Assembly: GCF_001591665.1 (NCBI RefSeq)
Contig: NZ_BCVI01000029.1
Coordinates: 112,390 to 176,389 of the forward strand
Direction: 5' to 3'
Length of the DNA stretch: 64,000 nucleotides
DNA from: Neobacillus soli NBRC 102451
GTDB taxonomy: Bacteria > Bacillota > Bacilli > Bacillales > Cytobacillaceae
Position 1 is the stretch's first letter. The number at the start of each line of letters is the position of its first letter. Below the pieces are notes generated by a model, which was not told where the DNA came from, did not search any database, and saw only the letters and a list, made by a program, of their open reading frames with translations. Both the position numbers and the translations under genes were made by a program. Shown piece by piece: positions 44,334 through 52,646 of this stretch.

Positions 44334-45158
44334 ATGAAGATTGGCCTAATCGGTGGCACAGGCTTTTACGACTTGTTTGACAGCCTAGAGGAGATAGAAA
44401 TTGAAACGGATTACGGGAAAATCACTCTTTTTAAAAGCCATTATGCCGGGAATGAAATATATTTTCTCCCAAGACATGGGACGGGGCACGGAGTACTAGC
44501 TCCAGATGTTAATTACAAAGGAAATATAATGGCCTTAAAAAAGACAGGCGTCAATCAAATCATTGCAGTCTCTGCTGTAGGATCGATTAACAGAGAAATA
44601 CCAGTTGGAGGCTTATCATTACTTAATCAATTCGTTGATTTTACAAGAAGGCGTAGCACAAGTTATGGACAATTTTCTGCAGATATAACTGATCCTTTTT
44701 GTCCTAAATTACAAGAAACCATCAAACAAGCAGCAGGACAAATCGAACAAAAAATTTATGAAGACACCACTTTAATCTGTGTAGACGGCCCCATCTATGA
44801 AACTCGTAATGAGTTACAAGTATTTGCTTCATGGGGAATGGATGTTGTTGGAATGACAAATTCTACAGAAGCTGTTTTAACTAGAGAACTTGGAATGTGT
44901 TTTTCTGTTGTAACACTATCAACTGATATTGCCACCGGCACTTCAGATGTTCCACCGGATCTTGCAACACACAAAAGGGTAGCTGAATCCAACAAACATA
45001 AAGTAAAACAATTGATTTTGAAAACACTGGAAAACTTTACGGGTGAAACAGAATGTAAATGTGGGCAATCGTTTAACAAAGCCAATTTGTCATATAAATT
45101 CATTGGAAGAGGTGTTTTAAGTGAAGATAGGAATCATTGGAGGAACAGGCTTTTATGA
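44334..45158 (+). CDS. MTAP/PNP-family nucleoside phosphorylase, copy 1
   Basis: A 274-residue trimeric-type phosphorylase of the MTAP/MTIP group. It starts MKIGLIGGTGFYDLFDSL and has FLPRHGTGHGVLAPDVNYKG (phosphate site), AVGSINREIPVGG, CVDGPIYETRNELQVFASWG and GMTNSTEAVLTREL. The base-contact loop reads TDIATGTSD. It should release a purine base and (5-substituted) ribose 1-phosphate. The ORF runs 38 nt into the next gene, adding about 13 C-terminal residues. AGGAGG precedes ATG 44331/44334. Confidence 0.87.
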   Translation: MKIGLIGGTGFYDLFDSLEEIEIETDYGKITLFKSHYAGNEIYFLPRHGTGHGVLAPDVNYKGNIMALKKTGVNQIIAVSAVGSINREIPVGGLSLLNQFVDFTRRRSTSYGQFSADITDPFCPKLQETIKQAAGQIEQKIYEDTTLICVDGPIYETRNELQVFASWGMDVVGMTNSTEAVLTRELGMCFSVVTLSTDIATGTSDVPPDLATHKRVAESNKHKVKQLILKTLENFTGETECKCGQSFNKANLSYKFIGRGVLSEDRNHWRNRLL

Positions 45159-45885
45159 TTTATTCAACAATATGTATGAACAAATCATCAAAACAGAATA
45201 TGGAGAAGTTACCATTTTCCATACTCTATACAAAGGAAAAGATGTCTATTTTCTTCCGCGTCACGGTAAGCACCACAATACACTTGCTCCTTATGTCAAT
45301 TACCGAGCTAACATGATGGCTCTAAAAGAACTAGGGATCGAACGAATCCTAGCATTTTCTGCAGTTGGGGCTATAAATCCAGATATCAACGTTGGAAGTC
45401 TATGTTTACTTGATCAGTTTTTTGACTTTACCACAAGAGTAAGATCATATGGGGAATTTTCAGTAGATATTACTGAGCCTTTTTGTTCAGAATTAAAAGA
45501 TGTTTACATTCGGGCAGCGGAACAAATCGGCGAACCTTTGAAGAAAGATACGAAGCTAATTTGCGTTGATGGACCACGCTATGAAACGAAAGCAGAGGTA
45601 GAGGTGTTCTCCAACTGGGGAATGGATGTTGTGGGAATGACAAATGCTACAGAAGCCTCGTTATCGAGAGAATTAGGTATGTGTTATGCGGTAGTAACTT
45701 TAGCTACAAATATGGCTCCCGGTATATCAAATCAAAAACTTTCACTAAAGGCTCATAAAGAAGTGAGTGAAAGTAAAAAGGAAATTGTTAAGACACTAAT
45801 GATAAAAGCAATCGACCTGGTATATAGCAAGGATTCGTGCCGATGTCATGAAGCCTATGAAAGAGCAGCCTTAGCAAGAAAATAA
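45121..45885 (+). CDS. MTAP/PNP-family nucleoside phosphorylase, copy 2
   Basis: A 254-residue paralogue of the preceding protein, GTG start with GGAAGAGGTGTTTTAA upstream. It keeps IGIIGGTGFYDLFNNM, FLPRHGKHHNTLAPYVNYRA, AVGAINPDINVG and CVDGPRYETKAEVEVFSNWG. The base-contact loop reads TNMAPGISN, with Asn where copy 1 has Asp (TDIA). In this family Asp favours 6-aminopurines and Asn favours 6-oxopurines. Copy 2 may therefore act on inosine-type nucleosides produced by the amidohydrolase encoded next. The C-terminal CRCHEAYERAAL is shared with copy 1 (CKCGQSFNKANL). Confidence 0.87.
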   Translation: MKIGIIGGTGFYDLFNNMYEQIIKTEYGEVTIFHTLYKGKDVYFLPRHGKHHNTLAPYVNYRANMMALKELGIERILAFSAVGAINPDINVGSLCLLDQFFDFTTRVRSYGEFSVDITEPFCSELKDVYIRAAEQIGEPLKKDTKLICVDGPRYETKAEVEVFSNWGMDVVGMTNATEASLSRELGMCYAVVTLATNMAPGISNQKLSLKAHKEVSESKKEIVKTLMIKAIDLVYSKDSCRCHEAYERAALARK

Positions 45886-45987
45886 CATCTCAGATCTCCA
45901 AAAATGGATATGAGAATGACAAACATTAGCCAACTGTGATTCTTATTTTTGTAATATCCAATCTTTGAATGGGGGGTTCTGGTATAA

Positions 45988-47448
45988 ATGTCTACCTTTA
46001 TTCAAAACGCAACAATTGTGTCGGCCGAAATACCCGCCAAAGCTTTTATAGGAAGTATCTTTGTTGACAGAGGTCTCATACAAAAGATCATTCCGGGATT
46101 ATGGATGGAGGAACATCCCTATAACCAGGCAGATGAAGTAGTTAGGGCAGACGGAATGTTAGTGATACCTGGAATGATTAATGCTCATTATCATTCTTAT
46201 TCAAATTTGCTTAAAGGCACTGAAAGTAATCTCCCTCTTGAGCTATGGTCTTTATATACGGTAGCATATGGTCACTCTTTGCAAGAAGAGGATATTTATT
46301 TATCCGTCTTATTAGGAGCGGGTGAAATGATGAAAAACGGCATTACCGGCTGCATTGATCATTTTCCTCATATCTCACGATCGCATGCTGCTTTAAGGGC
46401 CTATGAAAAAACCAATATGCGTGTTTCTTTTGCTCCAATGATGCACGATATACCCGATCATCAATTCTTATCGATTAGACTACCTCAGAATATGGTAAAT
46501 AAATTAGAATCCGCAAAAATTCACACACCCAGAGAAATGGAACTATTTTACCAACAATTATTGTGCGAATGGCAGCATAAAAACAACAGTAAGATTAAAA
46601 TTGTAGTCGGACCCAATGCCCCACAGCGGTGCAGTTCTGAAATGTTAAAGGTATGTAAAAAGTTAAGTCAAGAAAATGACTTATCTGTTCACACGCATTT
46701 GTTAGAAACGAAAATTCAACGTGATGTTGGAGACAAGAAATTAGATGGAATTCTAAATTACTTGAAAGAACATGGGCTAGTGAATCCAAAACTGTCCGTT
46801 GCCCATGCAGTTTGGCTTACAGAAGAGGATATGGAATTATTAAATGAAGCAAATACTACGATTGTTCATAACCCCAATAGCAACATGATCCTTGGCAGTG
46901 GCAGAGCATCTATTGGTGAGTGTGTTAACAAGGGAATAGATATTGCATTAGGAACAGACGCCTCCAATTGCGGAACCCAGCATAATCTTTTGGAAACCAT
47001 GAGAAGTGCAATTATGATGAATAGACTGTATGAACCTGATTATACGAAATGGCTTCAAGTGGATGACATGTTTAGAATGGTGACGCAAAACGGAGCAAAA
47101 GCCATGGGTCATCAACAAAAAACAGGTGTGATTCGTGAAGGATATTGTGCCGATCTTGTTCTTCTAAACACTAATAACACAATCTGGTCACCTGAAAATA
47201 ATGTGATTTCCCAGCTTGTCTTTCATGAAAACGGACGATCTATTAATTCCGTTATGATTGATGGAAAATGGACGGTGAGACAAGGGAAAATCGTATCATT
47301 TGACGAGGATGAAGTCATTCTTAAGGTGAAGGAACGGAGTATAGAGATGTTTCAAGCATGTAAAGAGTCCCTTACTTTTGCAGAAGAATTACTACCATAT
47401 TATAAAAATATGTATCAATCTCATCGTTTGGAGGAGAAATTAAAATGA
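45988..47448 (+). CDS. Amidohydrolase (nucleoside/MTA deaminase-like)
   Basis: A 486-residue metal-dependent hydrolase of the TRZ/ATZ-MtaD group. Metal and catalytic residues are in INAHYHSYSNLLKG (HxH near residues 65-67), VHTHLLETKIQRD, VAHAVWLTEEDMELL and GTDASNCGTQHNLLE. Members deaminate 5'-methylthioadenosine, S-adenosylhomocysteine, guanine or related amino-heterocycles. Next to an MTIP-like phosphorylase, conversion of a 5'-modified adenosine to the inosine form is the likely job. GGGGGG lies 10 nt before the ATG; the stop overlaps the aldolase start by 4 nt. Confidence 0.86.
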   Translation: MSTFIQNATIVSAEIPAKAFIGSIFVDRGLIQKIIPGLWMEEHPYNQADEVVRADGMLVIPGMINAHYHSYSNLLKGTESNLPLELWSLYTVAYGHSLQEEDIYLSVLLGAGEMMKNGITGCIDHFPHISRSHAALRAYEKTNMRVSFAPMMHDIPDHQFLSIRLPQNMVNKLESAKIHTPREMELFYQQLLCEWQHKNNSKIKIVVGPNAPQRCSSEMLKVCKKLSQENDLSVHTHLLETKIQRDVGDKKLDGILNYLKEHGLVNPKLSVAHAVWLTEEDMELLNEANTTIVHNPNSNMILGSGRASIGECVNKGIDIALGTDASNCGTQHNLLETMRSAIMMNRLYEPDYTKWLQVDDMFRMVTQNGAKAMGHQQKTGVIREGYCADLVLLNTNNTIWSPENNVISQLVFHENGRSINSVMIDGKWTVRQGKIVSFDEDEVILKVKERSIEMFQACKESLTFAEELLPYYKNMYQSHRLEEKLK

Positions 47449-48053
47449 ATATCAATCTCTTAAAAAAAGAACTCCAATATATATCTCATAAGGTTTACCA
47501 AAAAGGGTACACCCAGGCAACGGGAGGAAATATAAGTGTCCGTATCCCAGGTACAGACAATGTACTTATTAAGCGAAGTGGTATCAGCCTTGGGGAGGTT
47601 TCTCGAGAAGATACTCTAATCATCGATATGAACGGCGAAGTTATCGAAGGACAGGGAAAACCATCTAAAGAGATAGGTTTTCATTTAGGTATCTATAAAG
47701 TAAGACCCGATGTGAATGCAGTTGTTCATTGTCACCCTAATTATTCAATCGGCTATTCGATCTTAGGTATGGATTTACCTTTACCCACAGTAACGGCAAG
47801 GAAATTACTAGGATATGTACCATGTGTGGAAGAGGCACCTTCTGGATCAAAGGAATTGGCAAACTATGTGAAAGAGGCGTTCAAAGAATATCCTGATATA
47901 AAAGTAACATTAATGAAAAACCACGGTATTTGTGCAGTAGGATCAACACTTGAATCTGCATACAATATCGCGGATTTAACAGAAGCGACGGCAATACAGG
48001 CATTTATAGCTTCTCAAATTAAAAATTCAGTTAATGTACCAATAACTCAATGA
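47445..48053 (+). CDS. Class II aldolase (FucA/AraD family)
   Basis: A 202-residue class II aldolase/adducin-family protein. It shows ATGGNISVRIPG, the SSGxS-like RSGISLGEVS phosphate loop, the catalytic acid in GKPSKEIGFHLG and the zinc site VHCHPNYSIGYS plus KNHGICAVG. Family members split ketose 1-phosphates to DHAP and an aldehyde. With the MtnA-like isomerase it would act on a 5-substituted (or plain) ribulose 1-phosphate, as in the DHAP shunt for 5'-deoxynucleosides. ATGA overlap with the amidohydrolase gene. Confidence 0.9.
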   Translation: MNINLLKKELQYISHKVYQKGYTQATGGNISVRIPGTDNVLIKRSGISLGEVSREDTLIIDMNGEVIEGQGKPSKEIGFHLGIYKVRPDVNAVVHCHPNYSIGYSILGMDLPLPTVTARKLLGYVPCVEEAPSGSKELANYVKEAFKEYPDIKVTLMKNHGICAVGSTLESAYNIADLTEATAIQAFIASQIKNSVNVPITQ

Positions 48054-48069
48054 GAAAGGGAGTATAACA

Positions 48070-49134
48070 ATGAATGACCTCCATCAACTCGTATCAAAAT
48101 TCAAGGATGATCAATTGTTACTCCCGATTTGGTTTGAAAATGGTAGTTTGAAGATTTTGGATCAATTAAAACTTCCGTTTCAGGAGGAATATTATACAAT
48201 CCATAGTGTTGAGGATCTTGCTAAAGCAATAAAGGATATGAATATTCGTGGTTCAGGCGCACTTGGCATTTCAGGAGCATATGGGATTTATTTAGCAGCA
48301 TTAAATTCAAAGGGGCATATTCATGAGATTCACCAGGCAGGACAATTATTAAAGAGCACAAGGCCAACAGCGATAAATTTAATGAAAACCGTTGATGAGG
48401 TCCTAAGCACAGTATCTGGAAAACCAGAAGAAGTGGCCTCAAAGGTAGAAGCGAAGGTTATAGAAATTTTAAAACGTCAGCTGGAATTTGAGCATAAGCT
48501 TGGAGAATATGGCGCAACATTGATTGATGATGGCGATACCATTTTGACACATTGCCATTCTGGTGCAGTTGGAGGATCAGGTTATGGAGGACGTGCTTTG
48601 TCTGTCATACGCAAGGCCTTTGATCAGGGAAAAAGTTTAAACGTAATAGCCTGTGAAACAAGGCCCTACTTGCAAGGAGCCCGAATCACCACGTACGAAT
48701 TGAAAAAGTTTGGAATACCACATACTCTTATTACCGACAATATGTCCGGCTTTTGTATGAAAAACGGAATGGTCCAAAAGATTGTCGTCGGATCAGACAG
48801 GGTGGCTAGTAACGGGGACTTAGCAAATAAGGTGGGAACTTATATGCATGCCTTAGCAGCAAAGGAACATAATATTCCTTTCTATACAGCTACATCAAGC
48901 CATACAATTGATTTCGACACCAACAATGGGGACTCAATCGAAATTGAATACCGAGATGCTGCAGAAGTCACGCATATAAACAATTCCCCGATTGCGCTAG
49001 AGGGAACAAAGGCACTTTATCCTTCTTTCGATATCACACCTAACCATCTAATCAAAGGTATCATTACAGAAAAGGGAGTCATATCTGCTCCATTCGAACA
49101 AAATCTCAAAGTTCTTGAAACACAATTTGTATAA
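48070..49134 (+). CDS. MtnA-like aldose-1-phosphate isomerase
   Basis: A 354-residue eIF-2B-like isomerase. NIRGSGALGISGAYGIYLA, the catalytic Cys in LTHCHSGAVGGSGYGG (near residue 162) and the catalytic Asp in VVGSDRVASNGDLANKVGTY (near 243) match methylthioribose-1-phosphate isomerase. The sequence THCHSGAVGG instead of the usual THCNAGxLAT suggests a paralogue with another sugar (for example 5-deoxyribose 1-phosphate or ribose 1-phosphate). It is the last gene of the operon; IS remnants follow at once. Confidence 0.88.
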   Translation: MNDLHQLVSKFKDDQLLLPIWFENGSLKILDQLKLPFQEEYYTIHSVEDLAKAIKDMNIRGSGALGISGAYGIYLAALNSKGHIHEIHQAGQLLKSTRPTAINLMKTVDEVLSTVSGKPEEVASKVEAKVIEILKRQLEFEHKLGEYGATLIDDGDTILTHCHSGAVGGSGYGGRALSVIRKAFDQGKSLNVIACETRPYLQGARITTYELKKFGIPHTLITDNMSGFCMKNGMVQKIVVGSDRVASNGDLANKVGTYMHALAAKEHNIPFYTATSSHTIDFDTNNGDSIEIEYRDAAEVTHINNSPIALEGTKALYPSFDITPNHLIKGIITEKGVISAPFEQNLKVLETQFV

Positions 49135-49152
49135 AAGAAAGTAGCCGGAAAA

Positions 49153-49950
49153 TTATAATTCATAAGGTGTGTCATTCCTGTTTAGGGTGTGCTGAAGTGA
49201 TTTTGCTTTACGTGACATACTTTGAAATACATGATGTTCCTTAAGCTCTTTTACCCAGCTGTGATGTTGATATTGAAACCCTTGGTCCGAATGAACAGTT
49301 GTCCGATAATTAAGTTCAGGAAGTGACTCCAGGGCTTCAAATAACGGTTTTAAGGCAAATTTTACAGTAGGATGAAGATCAATGTTAAAGGACAGGATTT
49401 CACCAGAATAGAGATCCATTACAGGTTCCAGATAACAGCTGTGTACTGTGGATTTATCTCCCCATTGTAACTCTGTGACATCTACTTTAAGTTTTTGATA
49501 AGGTCGATCTGTTTTAAACCGACGATGTAGCCGATTAGGGGCAATTTTACCAATCGTCCCTTTATATGAGTTGTATTTCCGACTGTGTTTCGAATATGCT
49601 TGTGACTGTAAGTGCTGCTTCTGCATAATGCGTTGAACTCTTTTATAATCAATTTTCCATCCACGATTTTTTAATTCAAGTTGGACGCGTCTATATCCAT
49701 AAGCTGGATTATCCTTTTTGATTGCTTTGATTTCCTTTATTAATTCTTGGTCACTATGATTGGTTTCTTCATGATTTTAATAGTAGAAATACACACTTTT
49801 CGGAAGGTCAACGACCTTCAAAATCTCAGATAAACGATATTTCCCCCTTAATCCAGTGACTACTTTCGCTTGCTTTTGTCGGTATCCATGGGTTCCTGAA
49901 TTAAGGCTCTTAGCTTTTTTAAATATTCATCTTCAATCCTTAACATACGA
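49153..49950 (-). pseudogene. IS3-family transposase (orfB) remnant
   Basis: On the minus strand: KKDNPAYGYRRVQLELKNRG, then from ATG 49626 KLKVDVTELQWGDKS, YLEPVMDLYSGEILSFNID and YRTTVHSDQGFQYQHHSW. These hold the first two Asp of the DDE triad of IS3/IS150-type integrases. An in-frame TAA near 49786 breaks the N-terminal part, and the C-terminal part with the catalytic Glu is deleted (SMSRKAKSLQHTLNRND then stop). Further orfA-like debris reaches about 50035. The element cannot move on its own. Confidence 0.88.
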
Positions 49951-50068
49951 TTTTCACGCTGTAAATTTCATAGTTCGGAGGATTCCTCTTCTTTCCCCTG
50001 TTAATGATCATGGTTAGCTGTCATTTGTATTGGTCTTCCTCTCTGTTTAAACAGAACTTCAAGCTCTA

Positions 50069-50122
50069 GGGTCAGACTCCTGTCGTGCTAACGCTTTAGC
50101 GCTCTGGGGTCTGACCCTTTTT
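50069..50122 (+). repeat. GGGTCAGAC palindrome with T-run
   Basis: GGGTCAGACTCC and GGGGTCTGACCC flank a centre with an inner GTGCTAACGC / GCGCTCTGG-like pair, followed by T7. It sits exactly at the junction between the IS3 debris and the truncated alkylation-repair gene. Confidence 0.75.
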
Positions 50123-50131
50123 TTCGATTTT

Positions 50132-50551
50132 GTGGTTACTGTAATGTTGGCTGAAACTGATATTGCGCCAAATGTTGCCGATAAATGGATCGCATGCGGT
50201 GAAGAACTTAGAATGTCGGCAGGATGTAGCTGTTACTGCTGGATTTTGGGTAATCGCCCGGACGGTGAATTTAGCACAAGTAAGATCGCCGGTATGCTTG
50301 AACAGGTGGAAAATACGATTCACGATTCTCCTAACCGAACGAAATCCTCTATGAATAATTTTATTTATACAGTCGGAATTTCATATTTTTCGCTACATGA
50401 TAAGGCGGTTGAAACCACAAAGGTAGTTGGCCCAGTAGAAATCAGGAGGGACAAGAAAAAAAGCAGCTTCTTGCTTGATTCCGAAAATATTCAAAAGGAA
50501 TTAGATAGAGGGAAGAAGCTTGGTTTCAAACGCAAATATGTAAGGTGTTAG
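50132..50551 (+). pseudogene. DNA alkylation repair protein, 5'-truncated
   Basis: An open frame of 139 codons encodes only the C-terminal half of a HEAT-like alkylation repair protein. Characteristic strings are KSSMNNFIYTVGISYFSLHD, VVGPVEIRRDKKKSS and the C-terminus LDRGKKLGFKRKYVRC. Full-length relatives have about 90-100 more residues at the N-terminus. The missing part is replaced by the repeat at 50069 and IS3 debris. The GTG at 50132 has no ribosome binding site, so the fragment is probably silent. Confidence 0.75.
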
Positions 50552-50573
50552 TATAGTTTGTAGTTGTAACAAG

Positions 50574-50624
50574 AAAAGTGCCAGGCACTCCCCAGGAAAT
50601 TGGATGGTGCCTGGCACTTTTTTT
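50574..50624 (+). repeat. GTGCCAGGCAC palindrome acting as terminator
   Basis: AAAAGTGCCAGGCAC and GTGCCTGGCACTTTTTTT around TCCCCAGGAAATTGGATG. A further fragment, GGGAGTCAGGCACCG, lies at 50691-50705. The gap 50552-50826 holds nothing else. Confidence 0.85.
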
Positions 50625-50826
50625 GTTGATTCGCTCAAATTAGTAACTTCCCAGAATTTAAGTGCCTAATATGCTAAAGAGTTAGCACAGTGGGAGTCAG
50701 GCACCGATTATACATAATTGATTCATCTTCTTTTCCACTTGCTTTTAACACTATATTTTCCCGTTATTAATTTAGTATGTTAAATACTTTCAATTAAACC
50801 TAACAAAGTAAAGCGCTTTCGTAGAT

Positions 50827-51522
50827 TCATGAAATTATTCCTCTTCGAAAAAGCTCGCCAATTGCATGTGAGCGATTTTGGACGCCAAGCTTTTTTATGG
50901 CAGTTTTTACATATTGTTTAACCGTTAATTCACTTATCTCCATTGAAACTCCCATTTCCTTTGTACTTTCGCCCCATGCTATTCTTTTCATGACCTCTAA
51001 TTCCCTTTTGCTCAGTACTTGTGAATCCTCCACACTCTCGGATTTCTCTAGGAACTTTCCAATTAGTTTGCCATAAAGAGTAAGTGTTGAAAGAACATTA
51101 TCGTTAATGACTGCTGTATCTTCAAACTCCGTAGAACAAATATATCCAATCACAACAGATCGAAAACAAATAGGGACTACAACCATAGAGTTAACGTTGG
51201 AAGAGGTAATATACTTACTACTTGTTTGTTTTAGAAACTCTAAACCTGAACAATACTTCGCTTTCTTTTCCCGAATGGATGAAAATATAATTGGTAAAGT
51301 GCGGATATCATCTCGGATATCTCCAATATGTACTATTCCACTAGTGGTTAATAAAATGATCCCTTCGCCAAGATAACCTAATGGAGAAAAACGGAATAAA
51401 TAAGAATTCTTGACGGGATAGAAATCCAAAAATACTTCAAGAACTTTGAACAATCTTTCTTCATGGGACGTTACTTCCTCTAGCTTTTGAATTCGATGCT
51501 GTAAGGTATACTGAGATGTCAT
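50827..51522 (-). CDS. LuxR-type transcriptional regulator with GAF-like sensor domain
   Basis: A 231-residue regulator. Residues about 20-155 look like a GAF-type sensor (FSPLGYLGEGIILLTTSGIV, MVVVPICFRSVVIGYI). The C-terminus (about 165-231) is a LuxR/FixJ helix-turn-helix: LSKRELEVMKRIAWGESTKE, MEISELTVKQYVKTAIKKLG. There is no receiver domain, so a small molecule is the probable signal. AAAGGAG lies 8 nt before ATG 51522. Divergent from the esterase-BVMO pair, which it likely controls. Confidence 0.85.
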   Translation of the reverse strand: MTSQYTLQHRIQKLEEVTSHEERLFKVLEVFLDFYPVKNSYLFRFSPLGYLGEGIILLTTSGIVHIGDIRDDIRTLPIIFSSIREKKAKYCSGLEFLKQTSSKYITSSNVNSMVVVPICFRSVVIGYICSTEFEDTAVINDNVLSTLTLYGKLIGKFLEKSESVEDSQVLSKRELEVMKRIAWGESTKEMGVSMEISELTVKQYVKTAIKKLGVQNRSHAIGELFRRGIIS

Positions 51523-51669
51523 ATTATCATCTCCTTTATAGGGATATACCACGTATAAAATTGGGAATATTCAAATTATACAGAAGATTATATACTTTAG
51601 ATAGACTTTTTGAGAAATCATTTCTCTCAAAGTATAAAAAATTTTCTATTTAAGAAAGGAAGATGTTTT

Positions 51670-52623
51670 TTGGCCAATTTAGATCCGCAAGCAAAAGCAT
51701 ATTTAGAAATGTTTAGCCAAATGCCATTAATCCAGTCATTAGACGCCCAGACAGTAAGAGAAATGTTTGCCCTTGCTCCTCCTGTAGAGGTAGAACTGGC
51801 TTCGCTTGCGAAGGTGGAGGAAAGAATGATTCCTGTCGCCGATGATGCTGAAATTAAAGTCAGAATTTACACACCAGAAGGTCAAGGACCATTTCCACTC
51901 TTTGTCTATTACCATGGCGGCGGCTGGGTAATAGGAGATCTTGAAACAGCTGATGCAAGTTGCCGTATGATCGCAAATCGAACAGGAAGAGTAGTAGTTT
52001 CTGTGGATTATAGGCTTTCACCTGAATATAAGTTCCCGATCCCTGTAGAAGACTCCTATGCAGCATTGCAATGGGTTAGTGAAAATGCTTCATCAATAAA
52101 TGGTAACGCTTCCAATTTGGTGGTTGGCGGTGACAGTGCAGGCGGTAATCTTTCTGCAGTTGTTTCATTAATCTCCAAGGAAAAAAATGGGCCAGATATT
52201 TCAGGGCAGGTGCTCATTTATCCAGTTACTGCACTTGGTTACGACACTAAGTCATATCAAGAGTTTCAACAGGGATTTGGCCTTGATAAAGACTTAATGA
52301 TTTGGTTTGGTAATTACTATATTAATAATGAAGAGGACACAAAAAATAAATATGTAGCCCCATTATTGGCAGAGGATTTAAGCAATCTTCCGCCAGCCTT
52401 CATTCTCACCGCAGAAAATGACGTCCTTAGGGATGAAGGATTGGCCTATGCGGAACGACTTAAGCAAGCAGGAGTTAAGGTTGAAACGATTATCGAAACA
52501 GGTTTAGTGCATGGATATTTTACAAATATGGCGGTATTCCCAGAGAGAATTAAAGGGTCAATTAATAGATTCGCTAAGTTTTTAAGCGAAATTGATCAAA
52601 AGGTGAGTAGGGTTAATTCCTAA
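51670..52623 (+). CDS. Alpha/beta-hydrolase esterase (HSL family)
   Basis: A 317-residue esterase of the hormone-sensitive-lipase group. Oxyanion motif YYHGGGWVIGD, nucleophile GGDSAGGNLS, acid in ILTAENDVLRDEG and catalytic His in GLVHGYFTNM complete the triad. Start: TTG 51670 follows AAAGGAAGA; a further TTG at 51610 has no site. It lies 23 bp before the BVMO gene, which makes esters that this enzyme can cleave. Confidence 0.9.
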   Translation: MANLDPQAKAYLEMFSQMPLIQSLDAQTVREMFALAPPVEVELASLAKVEERMIPVADDAEIKVRIYTPEGQGPFPLFVYYHGGGWVIGDLETADASCRMIANRTGRVVVSVDYRLSPEYKFPIPVEDSYAALQWVSENASSINGNASNLVVGGDSAGGNLSAVVSLISKEKNGPDISGQVLIYPVTALGYDTKSYQEFQQGFGLDKDLMIWFGNYYINNEEDTKNKYVAPLLAEDLSNLPPAFILTAENDVLRDEGLAYAERLKQAGVKVETIIETGLVHGYFTNMAVFPERIKGSINRFAKFLSEIDQKVSRVNS

Positions 52624-52646
52624 ATTTAGGTGTGGGAGGCGAAATA

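Noticed and set aside
48070..49134. Standard methionine salvage (MtnA of the mtnKABD set)
   Set aside because: No mtnK, mtnW/B, mtnX or mtnD genes are nearby, and the isomerase motif differs (THCHSGAVGG). A DHAP-forming aldolase replaces the salvage steps.
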